A stretch of DNA of 64,000 bases from Misgurnus anguillicaudatus (GCF_027580225.2 NC_073352.2:3474501-3538500), one strand, 5' to 3'. Shown: positions 43,749 to 58,272, counted from the stretch's first letter. The notes: generated by a model not told the origin, from the sequence alone. A program made the numbers and translations.

Positions 43749-44989
43749 TAGAGCCCGACAGATTTATCGTTTTGCCGATTTTATCGGACGATATGAGCAT
43801 GTCGCAGATATATCTGTATCGGCGTATAAGCCGCAGATATGCGCTGATATGAACGTTTGTTACAGAACACATTAAATGCATTTGAATGATGTAAGTACTT
43901 GTTTGTCCAGCAGAGTGCGCCATACTGGTTGCTAATGGCGACTCAGATCACTCACTGTAGTGACACCAGCCAATCCCCCACCCCCTTCACTTCAGTCAGT
44001 CTCTCAGTTCAGGTGGCATGGAAGCAGTCAAGCAGTGTCTTCTTCACAACATTTTTACACCTGGTATTAAGACGCGCTTTGGTCGATTGGATTATAAATG
44101 GACAAGAGAGACGCAATCCCGCTTACATTTGGTGTTTTTAATCCGTCTCTTTGTCGACTTGCGAGTTAAAACGCAAGCGGGAGAAATGACGCGAGACGGA
44201 GAAATGACACGTTTAAACTACGCGCAGCCGTGCACTTATAACACACTATATGAGATTACTGCTGCTTGTGTTGTTAGTTAACATGCTCATTTCAGAGCAA
44301 TTGATTCAATAAGCTCGCGCAAATCTACACCCTTGCTAAATAAAAGAGGCGGAGCGAAGACGCTTTAGTTTTATAAAAGTCTAAAGTTTGCACGGAACCC
44401 TGGGTTTGTGTTATAAAAACGTTGTGCACAACATTAAACATAGCGTACATTAGAATGTGCTCCGTCAAGCATTGTCTTCGTAACTGTGAGTGGCTAACTT
44501 ATTTGTGATGTACACAACTTACTGTAAAGCTAATATTAATCAATGACTTCATAAGTTTCTCTTTATATCGTTATTCTCGTCAAAACTGCAAATGATGCAA
44601 GTTTTATGTATTTTGTTCTCTTTGCGTTTTAAAGTTATTTATAATAAGTCAAGTTTACTGTTTAGTGCACTGATATCCAGCTAATTTTGGATAATAAAGT
44701 TTATTGTTAACTTCTTGCCTATAGTACATATCTTTGTCACATCAATATAAGTGTTGGATCACCACATTTGTGAGTGATCATTGCATTGCATTGTATTTAT
44801 TCATAGTATATTATGTTAAAGTATATAGTGTATTCTATGTACAGTACTTTAGTATAATATACTGTAGTATATACTGAACTATAATATACACATAAAGAAT
44901 ATCGGCCGATATATCGTTATCTGTCTTTTTTTACTTCCTAATATCTGTATCGGCATCGGCCCGAAAAAACGCATATCGGTCGGGCTCTA
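43749..44989. mobile_element. hAT element, 1241 bp, duplication ATCTAGAT
   Basis: Starts tagagcccgacagattta and ends atatcggtcgggctcta. Perfect 8-bp duplications atctagat lie at 43741-43748 and 44990-44997. Subterminal atcggc/gccgat motifs are repeated. No transposase recognised. Its interior is shared, inverted, with 29.8-30.4 and 32.7-33.0 kb. Confidence 0.92.
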
Positions 44990-45025
44990 ATCTAGATATG
45001 TTATGTGTCTTTATGAGATCTTTAC

Positions 45026-45026
<1 letters not shown>

Positions 45027-45056
<30 letters not shown>
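45027..45056. repeat. (GT)n microsatellite
   Basis: About 15 GT units; a shorter (CA)n tract lies at about 45142-45164. Confidence 0.9.
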
Positions 45057-45060
<4 letters not shown>

Positions 45061-45259
45061 ATGCACGCACAGATTCAGCCAAATCATTGGCAGCGTGAAT
45101 GAGCCTAAAATCAAATGATCCCAGACGAATACTGGATGCACAGACACACACACACACACACACAGCGATTTTTTCAATCTCCATCTTTTTTTTGATGAAC
45201 AGCGTTGTAAAGAGTCTGTCACAGTCAGTTATTATCTGCCATTTCATGTTTTAATTGTT

Positions 45260-47639
45260 TTCGTTCACATGCCCATTTCTAAACAAGTCAAATGTGTTTA
45301 TTTATTTGTGAAGAGAACAGATAAACGGAGACCGTGCATCACTTTACATGTTTAACATCACATTAAGCAAATAAATTAATGTTTTTTTCTCACAGTGACA
45401 GCAGAGGCGATAAACACGCAAACTTTATGCTGAAGAGCAAAAATAAACAAATCAAATAACAAAACACTACTGCCATTAAAATATCCATAAATGTGTAAAA
45501 ATCTGAATTGAACTAAACTCATCTGAAACCATCTTGTGTAATAAACGCATGAAGGCAGATTAATGCAGACTCTTGTCATTAGATTTTTCTATCTTTACCT
45601 TAGACAGGCATCTGGTTGCAGCGCTCCTGTAGTGTTTAACTTCAGCAGCCATGCGCAGACCAATCAGTGTATGACATCAAAATATTGCAAGAATGTTTAG
45701 AAACCAGGGCGTCATTTGAGCAACACACTGCCACCAACTGGACATAACTAGGAATTACATTTAGTCAAGTTTTATGGGCAATCTGCCAAAATGGCATTCA
45801 GAATTTTATTTTTCCTGATTAAAAACTTTACCGTCAAAGACTTTTCGGTTAACGCGACCGAACACACCCCAAAAGAGACACTAAAAGTTGCCAAATCACA
45901 GGCTCGTACGTTTCTTTATGCTTTAATAGCAATAGCACAAGCACATTTTTCCCTCACAACAGACTATCTTACATACAGTCCAACAGCTTATTCTGCACGC
46001 TTCTTGAAGTTCCCTTAAAAACAGTGGCCTTCTCGTGGGTGCTTTTTAAAACTCTATAACAACAAAACTTTAACAACAAAGTTGACCAAGCCACGGAATA
46101 TACTGGATTATATGAGCTCTCGCTCTCATTATGTCCATGCAACACAAGCTCAAACGCGCCACACAATTTCGTGCAGTCTATCACGCATTTAGACTTTAAA
46201 ACAGCAAACAGGGAAAAACTCAAGACTTACATGATATCCAGCTAGCCAACTCGGTTTGCCATGAAAAGTGGTGGAGCACACAGACTGCAATTATTTGACT
46301 CCGTTGGTCGATCTGGTCCAAGCTTCTTAATCCTTTAGTAATTCATCAATTAAATGCCTTGTAAAGGGTGATTTTTTTAAGAATAAAATCATATTTTCCT
46401 TCACCAAAACCAGCCAATTAGAGCTCAGCCTCAGGTCACATGTTTTTACCCTTTTTACTGACCTACATAGACACTCATTAGGGGTGCGCCCCAGACACAC
46501 AAACATGACACACACACAACAAACTCAGTTTTTATTTGTATTTTTTTAAATAAAATATAACTTGACTAACAGTGAAATAGTACAGCTAAATGATTTTATT
46601 TTGTATTAATTTGCAGTATATATTTAACTTTTTGGTAACATGTTAAAGTAGTTTCCTGTCTGGCCAACTTTAAGGGGGCGGCGCCCCAGCCGCCACTGCT
46701 AACTAGGGTTTAAAAAACGGAATCAGGAAGAACGTGATCTTTAAGCTTTACTTTCTACAAAATGTATTTAGCATATATTTAAAAACATATTTTTGGAAAT
46801 GTAATGAAATTTGTTTTTTTGGGAGGGTACCAGGGGGTACTATGAGCATACGTGTTGTCAATAATGATGTAAATGAACTTTACAGTTGACTTGTGTATGT
46901 AGACTATATTTTTAAGTTGTTGATCATGGTTTCTGTTAAAAGTTATTAAAAACAAACAAGTTATTGATGATTCGGTATTCACCGTATATCTTTAAAAAAA
47001 GTCAAACTTCAATGTTTGTAGTGGGTGCTTTAGTTGCACAACATCAATGTAGTAAACTATCCAAGACGATCATGATAATTACTGTTATTTAACACAATAA
47101 AATGTAAATCAGGCATATGAGCTTGCACGTAACTTTATGTGAATGTGTTTGAGCGTATTTTCCACCAGAATGAATGAATTAGATATGAATGATGCCATTA
47201 CATACGGACGTAAAAGAACTGATGAGCCATTATTTTTAAATGAACTGTCTGAAAGAACCAATTCACAGAAATAACTGGACCTCCCATCAGTAATGAAATG
47301 CACTGTTAGTTATCTCCTCATACAGTGGGTATAGCTGAATCTTTATCACGAGAACCATGAGTGCTATACAGAGACTTAAAAAATGAAGGCAAAAGAAAAT
47401 GGATATAGAATCAGGCTGAAATAAACAATGTCTTCAGCACGATGACAACACAGCTAAAGTTACTCTTCTTCATCGTCTTCTCTAAAGCAACTCAACCAGG
47501 CCTCAGGACATTTTTTGGTCAGTACTACATGAAACAGAATAATAAACATGTTTTTAATCCTGTACTTTAACCAGTTTTTTAAAAAATGAGTCAGAGATAT
47601 GGCAAGGGCAAGGGTTTAATGCAAAGGTCAAATTTGGAG
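45260..47639. other. Non-coding stretch with minor repeat debris
   Basis: Around 46670-46700, gggggcggcgccccagcc and agccgccactgc look like an orphan hAT end. No exon was recognised elsewhere. Confidence 0.35.
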
Positions 47640-48090
47640 TATGGGTTCCATACTTGACCTTCACTTCCTGGTTCCTGTGCCAAATCTCATTTAAAATGGA
47701 CTTAGGCAAGAGTAAAAACTGTTCTGTGGTCAGATGAATTGAACTTTAAAATTCTTTTTGGAAAGCATGGATGCTGTATCCTCTGCACTAAAGATAAGCA
47801 GGACCATTCATATTGTTAAAAGCCTGCATCTCTATTGGTATGAAGGTGCATTAGTGCCTCTAAAATGACCAGCATTCACATCTGGAAAGGCACCATGCTG
47901 AAAGGTGTAGCCTACGTTTAACAGCAATATTCTTTCATCCATCCTTGAATAATTCAGCAAGACTTTGTTATCTATTATTTGGTGCACCGTGAAGCAAAAA
48001 AAAAAATAGACACAGAAAACCTAGAACCCGGCATCAGAAATGAATGGGACAACATTCCTAAACTTCCAACAACTGGGACCTAAGGTATTA
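47640..48090 (+). pseudogene. Decayed Tc1/mariner transposase fragment
   Basis: Plus-strand pieces read TVLWSDELNFKILFGKHG (first-Asp motif WSDE with the following strand), PASLLVW, IHIWKGTM and, near the end, EWDNIP. This order matches the catalytic half of a second Tc1 lineage, but many indels and stops and a large internal deletion remove the second Asp and the Glu. No terminal repeats were identified. Confidence 0.7.
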
Positions 48091-48547
48091 ATCCTGTTTA
48101 TGTTTTCAATGCATTGAATTGTTTGTATGTGCGCGCACGTGTGTGTGCGTGCGCAGATGCATGTTTTTACAGTTATTAAGTAATCATGATAGGGTTTTAA
48201 TGACGCGCTCGCATTAATGGCATCAGTTTTAAGAAGGTTGCGGTCATGACGGTGTTGCTCTTGTTTTTTTTTTGTCCACCCATCAAGTGACTTGTTATAA
48301 TGAATAAAAAATTAACAAATTAAAAAAATGAGTAAACTACTGCCCCACCCCCCGATAATATCGTGTATCGCCGATCTCACAGGCTGACGATAGGACGATC
48401 TGAAAATAGGGCATATCGCCCAACACTAGTCTAGTTTATAAACCAAAAATATACAATTTGTGCGTAAAACAAGCTTAAATCTACCAATGGGGTAAGAAAA
48501 AAAACTTAAAATAAGTTTTCTTTTTTCTTAATTTACACTTAATTTAA

Positions 48548-49393
48548 AGGGGACATGTCACAATATTTTTTGAAGATGCCAAAAAAATCTTTGGTGTCCC
48601 CAGAGCACATATATGAAGTTTTAGCTTAAAATACCATATAGATCATTTATTATAGCAAGTTAAAATTGCCACATTGTAAGTGTGTGTGCAAATGCAAATG
48701 AGCTGATCAAATTCAAACATTGATCGCAATGATGGTGGTTTGTTGCAATTGAAACACAATTGTGCAGTCAGTTATTTTTTCAAATTTTCTAGGTTGCTAG
48801 AAGCACTGGGAACCCAATTATAGCACTTAACTCATTCACCGCCAGCCTTTTTGAGAAAAGTTGCCCACCTGCATATTTGTGATTTTAACAAAATTTTCAC
48901 AAAATTTCTTGCAGGAAATTTTTTTTCTATAAATATATAAACATACAAATTATATCAAATTAAAGAACACACCCTCTGCTTTCAAACAAACAATAAACAA
49001 ACAAACAAACAAAATGGGGAAAAAACGTTTCATTATATATTTACTTTTCTACTTACTTTAACCACTGAAATATGGATATTTCTCTTCAAAAATACAACAT
49101 TTTGAGCAAAAAGCTTAAAAATTGCGTTTTTGTAAAGGAATTTATGTTAGAGATCAGACTCAGAATGACTATCAAACATAAAGGCAGTTAAAATAAATCA
49201 CTAAATCTTTTTAACTTCCATTTTTGATAAATTCGGTTTGGTGGATAAAAGCGGTATTACACTTTCACTTTGAAATTCGTCCAGAAAGGCATATTTATTA
49301 GTTAAATATGAACTCATAAATGACGAGAGAACTCATCAATGGCGGTAAATGAGTTAAACATGGGAAAAGTCAGATTTTCACGCCATGGCCCCT
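48548..49393. mobile_element. TTAA-flanked element, host of another
   Basis: TTAA at 48544-48547 and 49394-49397. Left end aggggacatgtcac; reverse complement of the right end aggggccatggcgtg. It contains 48841-49353. Confidence 0.65.
48841..49353. mobile_element. TTAA-flanked MITE, 513 bp, innermost of three
   Basis: TTAA at 48837-48840 and 49354-49357. Left end ctcattcaccgccag; reverse complement of the right end ctcatttaccgccattgatg. Related sequence occurs at 13.4, 33.05 and 50.05 kb. piggyBac or Kolobok type. Confidence 0.75.
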
Positions 49394-49615
49394 TTAAGCA
49401 AAAATGTTCTCACCCCATTGGCAGATATTTTGCTTGTTTTAAGCACAAATTTACTTAAATTGTATATTTTTGGTCTAAAAACTAGACGTATTTTCTAAAG
49501 TCATTTTGTTCATCAAGAAAATACATCTTGATTTAAGAATTTTTAGATATTTCTACTGTAAACAAAACAAAAATACTAAGTAAGAAAGTAATTTTTTGCA
49601 GTGTTAAATAAAGCA

Positions 49616-50700
49616 ATAAGCCCCAAGAAGCAGTGGATTACCAGTGTATTTTATAGCAGCTAAGGGGCGTTGTTAGGCACGACGCGAAGCCCCCTTAGCT
49701 GTCATAAAATGCACTGTAACCCCACTGCTTCGCGGGGGTTTATTGCGTTTGTAAAACGGTTACTTCATATGCATAGCAGGGTTTCACAAAATGAAACACA
49801 AATAAGTAGTAATTATATTAGTACAAATATTACTCTTCCACCAAACAAAGTAGTTCCTCAGAATCAATTGTGGCTGCAACAGAGCCCAATTCTCAAGCAA
49901 CACAGACACTGCAAAGACACAATGAAAATATGTTTAAAGACTGTGGTGTTTATTTTTATAAATCAACATTCATCTAAAATATACATTAACATTTATATCG
50001 TGCAACTCTTGAGCGATGATCAAATATGTTTGGAAGCATGCTTAACTCTTTCCCCGTCAGCGTTTTTTTTAAGTTGCCACCCAGTTTTAGTTTAATGCCT
50101 TACAGAAAAATTATCTTCTTTAAACAAACATAAAATATCACATGAAAGAACAGACCATCCGCTTTCAACAACAACAACAAAAGAACAGTTTCATCCTACC
50201 TTTATTTGTTCTCTTATCAGTTATCACCTCTCAAATTTTCAGCTAAAAGCGGAGATAATTCCATTTTTGTGAAGAACTTTTGTAAGAGATCAGATTCAGA
50301 GCCTGATCAAAACTTACACGTCACGCTAAATCCACCACAACGCTGTTGTTTCGAGTGAATGCATCAGTGTTTAAGTTGGGTAAGATGGCCATAGCGGAAA
50401 TATCCATTTAAGACAAAAACAACCCAGATAACGTTTTCTCTTTATTGACGAAATGACTCAACAATATTTATTGACATTTATCTGGATATCGCCATAATTG
50501 TGCAAATGTAGAAAAATTAAAAAATGATTAAATACTGTGGTGTTTATTTTCGTAAATCAGTACGCAGCAACAGTGGCGCAGTGATACTTGTGATGCGGTC
50601 TGAACCGTGGGTTTACCGGGGTATTTTATCACGGCTTAGAACGCGTTTCAACCAATCAGAATGAAGAACCAGAACGAGCCGTTTTATAATGTGCTTTTTT
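49616..50700. repeat. Repeat cluster incl. copy of the TTAA MITE
   Basis: 50042-50045 TTAA followed by ctctttccccgtcagcg begins a copy of the 48.84-kb element. The right part (accaatcagaatgaagaacc, then ccgttttataa) resembles 60.59-60.64 kb. Boundaries unclear. Confidence 0.4.
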
Positions 50701-51852
50701 CACTCAGAAATACATCCCAGTATGAAGTAAAATGAGTAGTGAACACCATTTCAGGTTGATGGTCCAATCATACGTTGCAAACCTCATTTCCTCCATAACA
50801 TTGCGCTCGGAATGTGGACAGTCAAGATCATTAGAAATCCCTCAAAACCTGATCAACTCCTTCAAAACATAAGCTTGAAAAAAAAAATTTTTTAAACAAC
50901 CAGGCACAAAAGCAGTTTCTCTCCTCAGGCAGTGAGTCTCATCAATAATACCAGCAGCCCTGCTCAAACACTAGTACTGCTGACATTTAACATCTTAAAC
51001 CATCCATCAACAAGATCACTTTCTGTTTGGACTCTAAGGTGATCAGATTTTGTAAGTCTCAATTCGTGCGGCATAGGTCAGGGATGAGGTGGTGCTATAA
51101 TTATATATTACATAATGCATGACATTCACGTGCTTTAGCTATGAGAAACAACTGTGTTGTGTATCTATCTCAGCATGCAGGATGACTATGAATGAATATT
51201 TACGGTGAAACAGCAAAACAGCTGGCTTACATTCATGCTTCCATGAGAAAATGAATAGGCAGCTTTCAGACTGTGGTTACAAATCCTTCATTATCTGGCA
51301 TGCCTTTGTTTGGTGTTCATTAACTTGAGAGAGATTGACAGCTAGCATCAGGCAGCATGTGAAGTTGTTGTTATGGAAACAGATACATTGCAAGCTGATT
51401 TGATGAAAGATGCTGTAGAATGAAAGGATCAGCCAATCACGCTCTTGTTCTCCCTGCTGAAACCGTGACCGTCCCAAACTAGTGTGCTGCCTCACTACCA
51501 CTTGAAAGTTAAAGGTTACCATTTCGTTGCCCAATTTTTCTAGCACAAGAGTCTAACTTCTACTACAAGTGTGAATTGTCATGTCTGTGAATGCAGACAC
51601 AGATTCCAGAAAATCGCTGGCAGTGCAATTGAACCAAATCTCGGAGACATTTTCTGTGTATTTTACACAATCTCTTTGTGAAAAGAGTTCTACAGAAAGA
51701 TCATACCTTTAAAATCTTATCTTATCTGTTTGGAAAGCATGCTAATTTCAATAAGGACCTCATTTAGGAAAAAAGCATTTATAAAGTGCATTATTTTATC
51801 TTAATTACAGATAAAAAATATTTTAAATTCTCTTAACTTTAGGATAACTTCA
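50701..51852. other. Non-coding stretch, nothing recognised
   Basis: A short stretch at about 51585-51660 (cacagattccagaaaatcg) resembles the right end of the 61.47-kb MITE. No exon was recognised. Confidence 0.35.
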
Positions 51853-52243
51853 CACTGCAAAAAATGATTTTCATGAAAAAAAACTTTTCATAATAAGCAA
51901 AACGACCCAAGGAAATAAGTCTAGTTTTAAGACCAAAAATATCAAATTTTATGCATAAAACAAGCAAAAAAAACTGCCAATGGGGTAAGCAAAAAATCTT
52001 GACCATTTTTGTTAAGCACTAAATTCAAGAAAAAAATCAAGAAATATTAGCTTACCCCATTGGCAGTTTTTTTGCTTGTTTTATGCACGAAATCACTTAA
52101 ATTTGATATTTTTGGTCTAAAACTAGACGTATTTTCTTGGGTCGTTTTGCTCATCAAGAAAATGCATCTTAATTAGATATTTTTACTGAAAACAAGACAA
52201 AAATACTGAGATTTTTTTTTCTTGAAAATAATTTTTTGCAGTG
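51853..52243. repeat. Palindromic MITE, 391 bp
   Basis: Starts cactgcaaaaaatgatttt and ends aaaataattttttgcagtg. The arms are inverted throughout (gccaatggggtaag; cttaccccattggc). No matching flanking duplication. A second, partial copy begins at 52284. Confidence 0.85.
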
Positions 52244-52283
52244 CACAGGTGTCCTAACTTCAGGAATTGCAACTAATGTTAAC

Positions 52284-52660
52284 ACTGCAAAAAATGACTT
52301 TCTTAGCATTTTTGTCTTGTTTTCAGTAGAAATATCTAAACATTCTTAAATCAAGATGTATTTCTTGATGAGCAAAATGACCTTTGAAAATAAGTTCAGT
52401 TTTTAGACAAAAATATACAATTTATGTGAATTTGTGCTTAAAACAACCAAAATTATCTGCCAATGGGGTGATAACATTTTGCTTGGTTTAAGTGTTTAAG
52501 AAAAAAAGAAAACTTATTTTTAGATTTTTTTCTCACCCCATTGGTAGATAATTTTGCACAAATTCACTTAAATTATATATTTTTTGTCTATATTTTCTTA
52601 GGCCATTTTGCTCATCAAGAAAAAGCTTAATTTAAGAATTTTTTTGAACTTTTATGATGA
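52284..52660. repeat. Partial copy of the palindromic MITE
   Basis: Left end cactgcaaaaaatgacttt, then gccaatggggtgataac and caccccattggtag on opposite arms. The right terminus is lost around 52650. Confidence 0.75.
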
Positions 52661-53401
52661 CGTTTAAGCCTGAAGTATAGTCCTGTTTTTACCATACGTG
52701 ATGGTCAGCGTCTACAGTGCGCATTGTGCAAAATGTATCATTAGAATACTGTACGCGCACTTTACCCAAACCACTGGATTTTTGTAACTACGCATACTTT
52801 GTACTTGATAGTTTCGGGGCAAAAGTTTACTCATTTATTTATTTGTAAATGTTTTACTCATTTAAGCCACTGTATTGGTGGAAAAAACACTGTCACGACT
52901 GCAACCTTCTTAAACATGATGCCATTAATCCGAACAGGTCATTGATGCCCAGGTGCTCTGAAATGTCTTGCACGTCAGGGAGCCGGAACAACAAACTCGC
53001 TGGTTTTAAACCCCTGTGCACATAACAACCTATCTAGTGCAAGGAATTGCGGGTTGTGCAGGAATTTTAATGTGAAACTATGATGAAAACAATAATAGCA
53101 TATTAATCATTTAAAACTATAATGGGCAAACATGCCAACTATCGTCATGAAGGTTAGCGCTATTAGCCATATGTCTGACTATCGTCGAAAGATGATAGTA
53201 TCGGTTTATTAGCACTACCCCAAATAAGAATAAACATCACATTTTCACAGTGAACTGTATATTATTCTTCACTTGACACACAAACAAATGTAATGTGTTG
53301 TTGTTTTCTACTGTTTATAAAAGCATCTCTCCAGCATCTAAAACAATCTTAACATAGCAGATCTGTCTGGGCTTGAGGACGGTTGGTCCAGGCAGCCTCA
53401 C

Positions 53402-53539
53402 GCACTGTCTGACTTCAGGGGTGATGGATGCTCTTTTCAGCTGCCGTGTGTTTTCTGTCCATGTGTTGAGAATACCAAGTGCCTGAACCGCCAGTGTGCA
53501 ATTATCTGGCAGACTGGCTTGCGGGGACTCAGGCTTTTT
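53402..53539 (-). CDS. Possible exon of an unknown gene
   Basis: 46 codons, opening KKPESPQASLPDNCTLAVQA and ending SITPEVRQC, between an acceptor-like gtgtgtgttcag and a donor-like TGC|gtgagg, both phase 0. Composition is coding-like and the frame stays open beyond the donor to 53315. The upstream pyrimidine tract is the long (TG)n repeat. No domain recognised and no partner exon found, so this may be chance. Confidence 0.2.
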
Positions 53540-53542
53540 CTG

Positions 53543-53570
53543 AACACACACACGCACACGTACACGTACA

Positions 53571-53665
<95 letters not shown>

Positions 53666-53674
53666 GCACACACA
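53543..53674. repeat. (CA)n microsatellite
   Basis: About 130 bases of CA with cg and gt interruptions near its left end; the pure core spans about 53574-53660. Open frames here are translated repeat. Confidence 0.98.
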
Positions 53675-54259
53675 GAGTAATGAGAGTGAGGTGCATAACA
53701 CTCACCCACCTCTGCATGCAGCAATGCCCCAGCATTTCATTACTGCATTTATCTAAGCAAACAGAGAAGTGTGAGGCATTTACTTGATCTTGTGCACAGC
53801 ACCATCAAAGGCTTAAGACGTCTGATTTCAGCTGAAGTTTAAGACTAATTTATCAGTGCTCAGCCTGGCAGTGTATTTATATTATGGCGAGCTGGTAAAT
53901 CTATTAGTTTAAAAGAAAAATGTGTTAGTGTATAACAGGGTCTGGATTAAATGACCACAAAGTCGTGGGGCACAAACATCACATGGTCTTGCTTATCACA
54001 CCCCAACCCATGCGCATTATACAATACTGTTGGTACAACACAAGTAATGACATCTGTACAGCATAGCGAGTGCAGAAGTTGTATTTTAGATGTACCTGTG
54101 CACTTTGTACTTACATGATCCCCAAGGTTTGTTCCTCTATAGCATTTTGTTGTGAATAATTATGAAATTGTAGTGTTTATAATTGTTTATGTTTTGTTTA
54201 TGTATTTGTTACAGTTTTTATAATTGCTTTGTTTATAGGAAAAGGCTCTGTTGTAGATC

Positions 54260-54360
54260 AGGGCTGGGTAAAAATATAAATTCATCAATGCATTGCAATT
54301 ATTTGTTTCTCAATTCAATATCGATTCATCAAATCCTATGAATCGATTCAGACCACCGGC
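54260..54360. repeat. Truncated hAT end
   Basis: cagggctgggtaaaaatat followed by aatatcgattcatc and gaatcgattcag resembles a hAT terminus. No matching right end was found before 55.07 kb. Confidence 0.4.
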
Positions 54361-55071
54361 CAGTGGGGGCGCTGTGGGCAACACTCTAGTGAGAGCGTTC
54401 AGCGTTGTACAAGGCGTGCTTTACCAAAACAGCATGATTCCCATTTACATTTTTATTTTACTGTTTACAACGGCTTAATTCAGTGTAGTAAGCCCTCAGC
54501 GCGCCTCCCTCCAAACCCCTCTCTCTCTCTCATGTTAAATGCATGGCCTTAACAGTGCGTGCCCCCTCCTCTCTCTCATGTTTGCGTGCAGCGCGCTTCT
54601 CTGAAATAACAGTGAAAAGTATTTTAACTCCGCGTCCCTCCGTGTACTTTCTTTTTCGCGTAAAAGTCAACAGTCACGGATGTTACTGACAGAAAAGATG
54701 GATGATCGAGTTCGTCATGATTTAACGAAAGGTTAGCTGTAGTGTTTCCAACACATACCCGTTCACTTGTTGTGAGTCTTTTTAGCAGCAGTTAAAGAAA
54801 GAGCTGATTGGATTAAACTTACTGGGTTGTGACTGGGTTGTGTTTAGTCAGTATTTTATAGACAATATACCAGATAATATGTAAAAATAGCATTCAGTTG
54901 TGTTAAAATGCAATATAATGTGACTGATCAAAGAGTAAAATACGACGCAATGATGTCACAAATATGCTAATCAGCGAGTGACGTCATTACCGCCACAGTC
55001 TCAAATCCTGTGGGAAACACTGTAAAATATACTCAGGTACTTAATTACTTGTCTATTTATTTATTACATAT

Positions 55072-56268
55072 TAGGGGTGGAACGGTACACACAAGTCCCG
55101 GTTCGGTTCGTACCTTGGTTCATGCTTCACGGTTCGATTCACTTTAGGTACAATGGAGGAAAAAAGCAAAACAAAAATGAAGAAGGCATTTTTTTAAGCT
55201 AATCTTAAAAACATAGGTGTCCTTATCAGTGTTATTTTCAGATGTCATGAATATGAACTGAAATGCATTTAACATACTATCTCGTATTTCAAAAATATAT
55301 ACCACTTTAAGTAATCTTGTACTCATCTTTCATACAAATAGGGGTTCAAATGTATTAAAAGTGTTACCTAAATACATTTTTTAATTACATTTTTGGCCTT
55401 ATTTCATATTAATGTACTAAAGAACAAAAAATAGGCTTGTGGGATGAATTAATAGGTGTGTACGACTTCACGAGGCGCTGCAAGAAACGACAAGTGGATG
55501 ACGTCAGAGTAACGCGAGAGCGATTTGAAATCAGCCTCCTCCGCAAGATTTCTCGCGGTACTCTGACGCTGATGGCGCTGCGTAAAGTTTAGCACGCTTA
55601 AAAAACTGAAAGCAGCTGAACTTGACAGAACTGCCCTGCGTATGCCTGTTGTATATAGCAGGACAATTTATCTCCTACTTCTCAGCGTGAGAAATACAAA
55701 GTGTGGCGTTTGAAATGACTGAAATGCGTGTTTGTCAAGGTGAATGCGTGAGACTTGAGAGCCCTGATTAGATGTATTTCCACTCACATACCTAACAATT
55801 GCTGAACAACGCCGATGCAAGGTCCTCGTCTTTTCCACCACTCTCTCGCCTGTACTATTGTAACTGACTGGAAAACTGAAGTTTTGCCAAACTTGCGATC
55901 TTAAAGGGGCCGGCGGATCCTCACCACCATTTGCCATACTCGCTGTCGCTGCTATTTCACTCACTGGACCGTGAACCTGACAAAAAAACTGCAGAGTGCC
56001 AGAATGTAGACGGGCTCTGATAGAGCGCATACATAGGCGGAGCTCGGCTGCATCGGCACCAATCAGAGCTTCAGAGCTAAAGCGGGGCAACAGATTAGCT
56101 GTCCATAAAGAACCCGCGGATCTAACAGTAGTTCCGCATTACATTAATCATTTTGCACGCAAGTTTTTTTATTTTCATACCGTGTATTCTCCGTTTAAAT
56201 TCATGCACCGAACCGTGACCCCCGTACCGATTCGGTTCGAAACGAATACATGTATTGTTCCACCCCTA
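55072..56268 (-). mobile_element. hAT element, 1197 bp, ZBED-type remnant inside
   Basis: Starts taggggtggaacggtac and ends gtattgttccacccctа-type (ttccacccct then a at 56268). Flanks ttacatat (55064-55071) and ttatatat (56269-56276) differ at one of 8. Subterminal cggttcggttcg motifs recur near both ends. It encodes part of a BED finger on the minus strand. Confidence 0.85.
55740..55937 (-). pseudogene. BED zinc-finger fragment of hAT (ZBED-like) transposase
   Basis: Starts MANGGEDPPAPLRSQVWQNF, continues SFPVSYNSTGERVVEKTRTL and then RRCSAIVRYVSGNTSN. The order LxSxVWxxFxFPV, a C-x2-C pair and GNTSN is that of ZBED1-type hAT transposases. The first Cys of the pair appears lost (HRRC), and no RNase H-like catalytic domain follows, so this is an internally deleted element. 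BED fingers bind the element's terminal DNA. Confidence 0.7.
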
Positions 56269-56293
56269 TTATATATACATATTACATATATAT

Positions 56294-58165
<1,872 letters not shown>

Positions 58166-58272
58166 TGTTAAATATTTATATCACTGACAACAGTGGTCCA
58201 GCCAGGATATTGTCATTTAAAAAGTGGAGTTGCAGCCCTCAACTGATGTTTATTTTGTCATGTTGTGTATTG

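Larger units (their letters stand above)
43376..45110. repeat. MITE family member, host of the 43.75-kb hAT
   Basis: Left part cattcacacagcactttgg and right part cacagattcagccaaatc, then attggcagcgtgaatgag, match the 61.47-62.24-kb copy. The hAT element interrupts it at 43748. Confidence 0.55.
48426..49605. repeat. Palindromic ttttttgcagtg MITE, interrupted
   Basis: Arms at about 48426-48540 (accaatggggtaag) and 49398-49605 (caccccattggcag, ending attttttgcagtg) are inverted relatives of the 51.85-kb palindrome. The middle is occupied by the 48548-49393 element. Confidence 0.6.

Noticed and set aside
43899..44281. Overlapping plus-strand open frames of 80-87 codons
   Set aside because: Inside the non-autonomous hAT; the inverted relative at 32.7-33.0 kb does not conserve them as protein and no transposase motif is present.
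49670..50095. 141-codon plus-strand open frame
   Set aside because: Lies in a repeat cluster and ends in a copy of the TTAA MITE; no recognisable domain.
53315..53787. Long open frames through the (CA)n tract on both strands
   Set aside because: They are translated dinucleotide repeat. Only the 46-codon stretch outside the repeat is kept, as a weak exon candidate.
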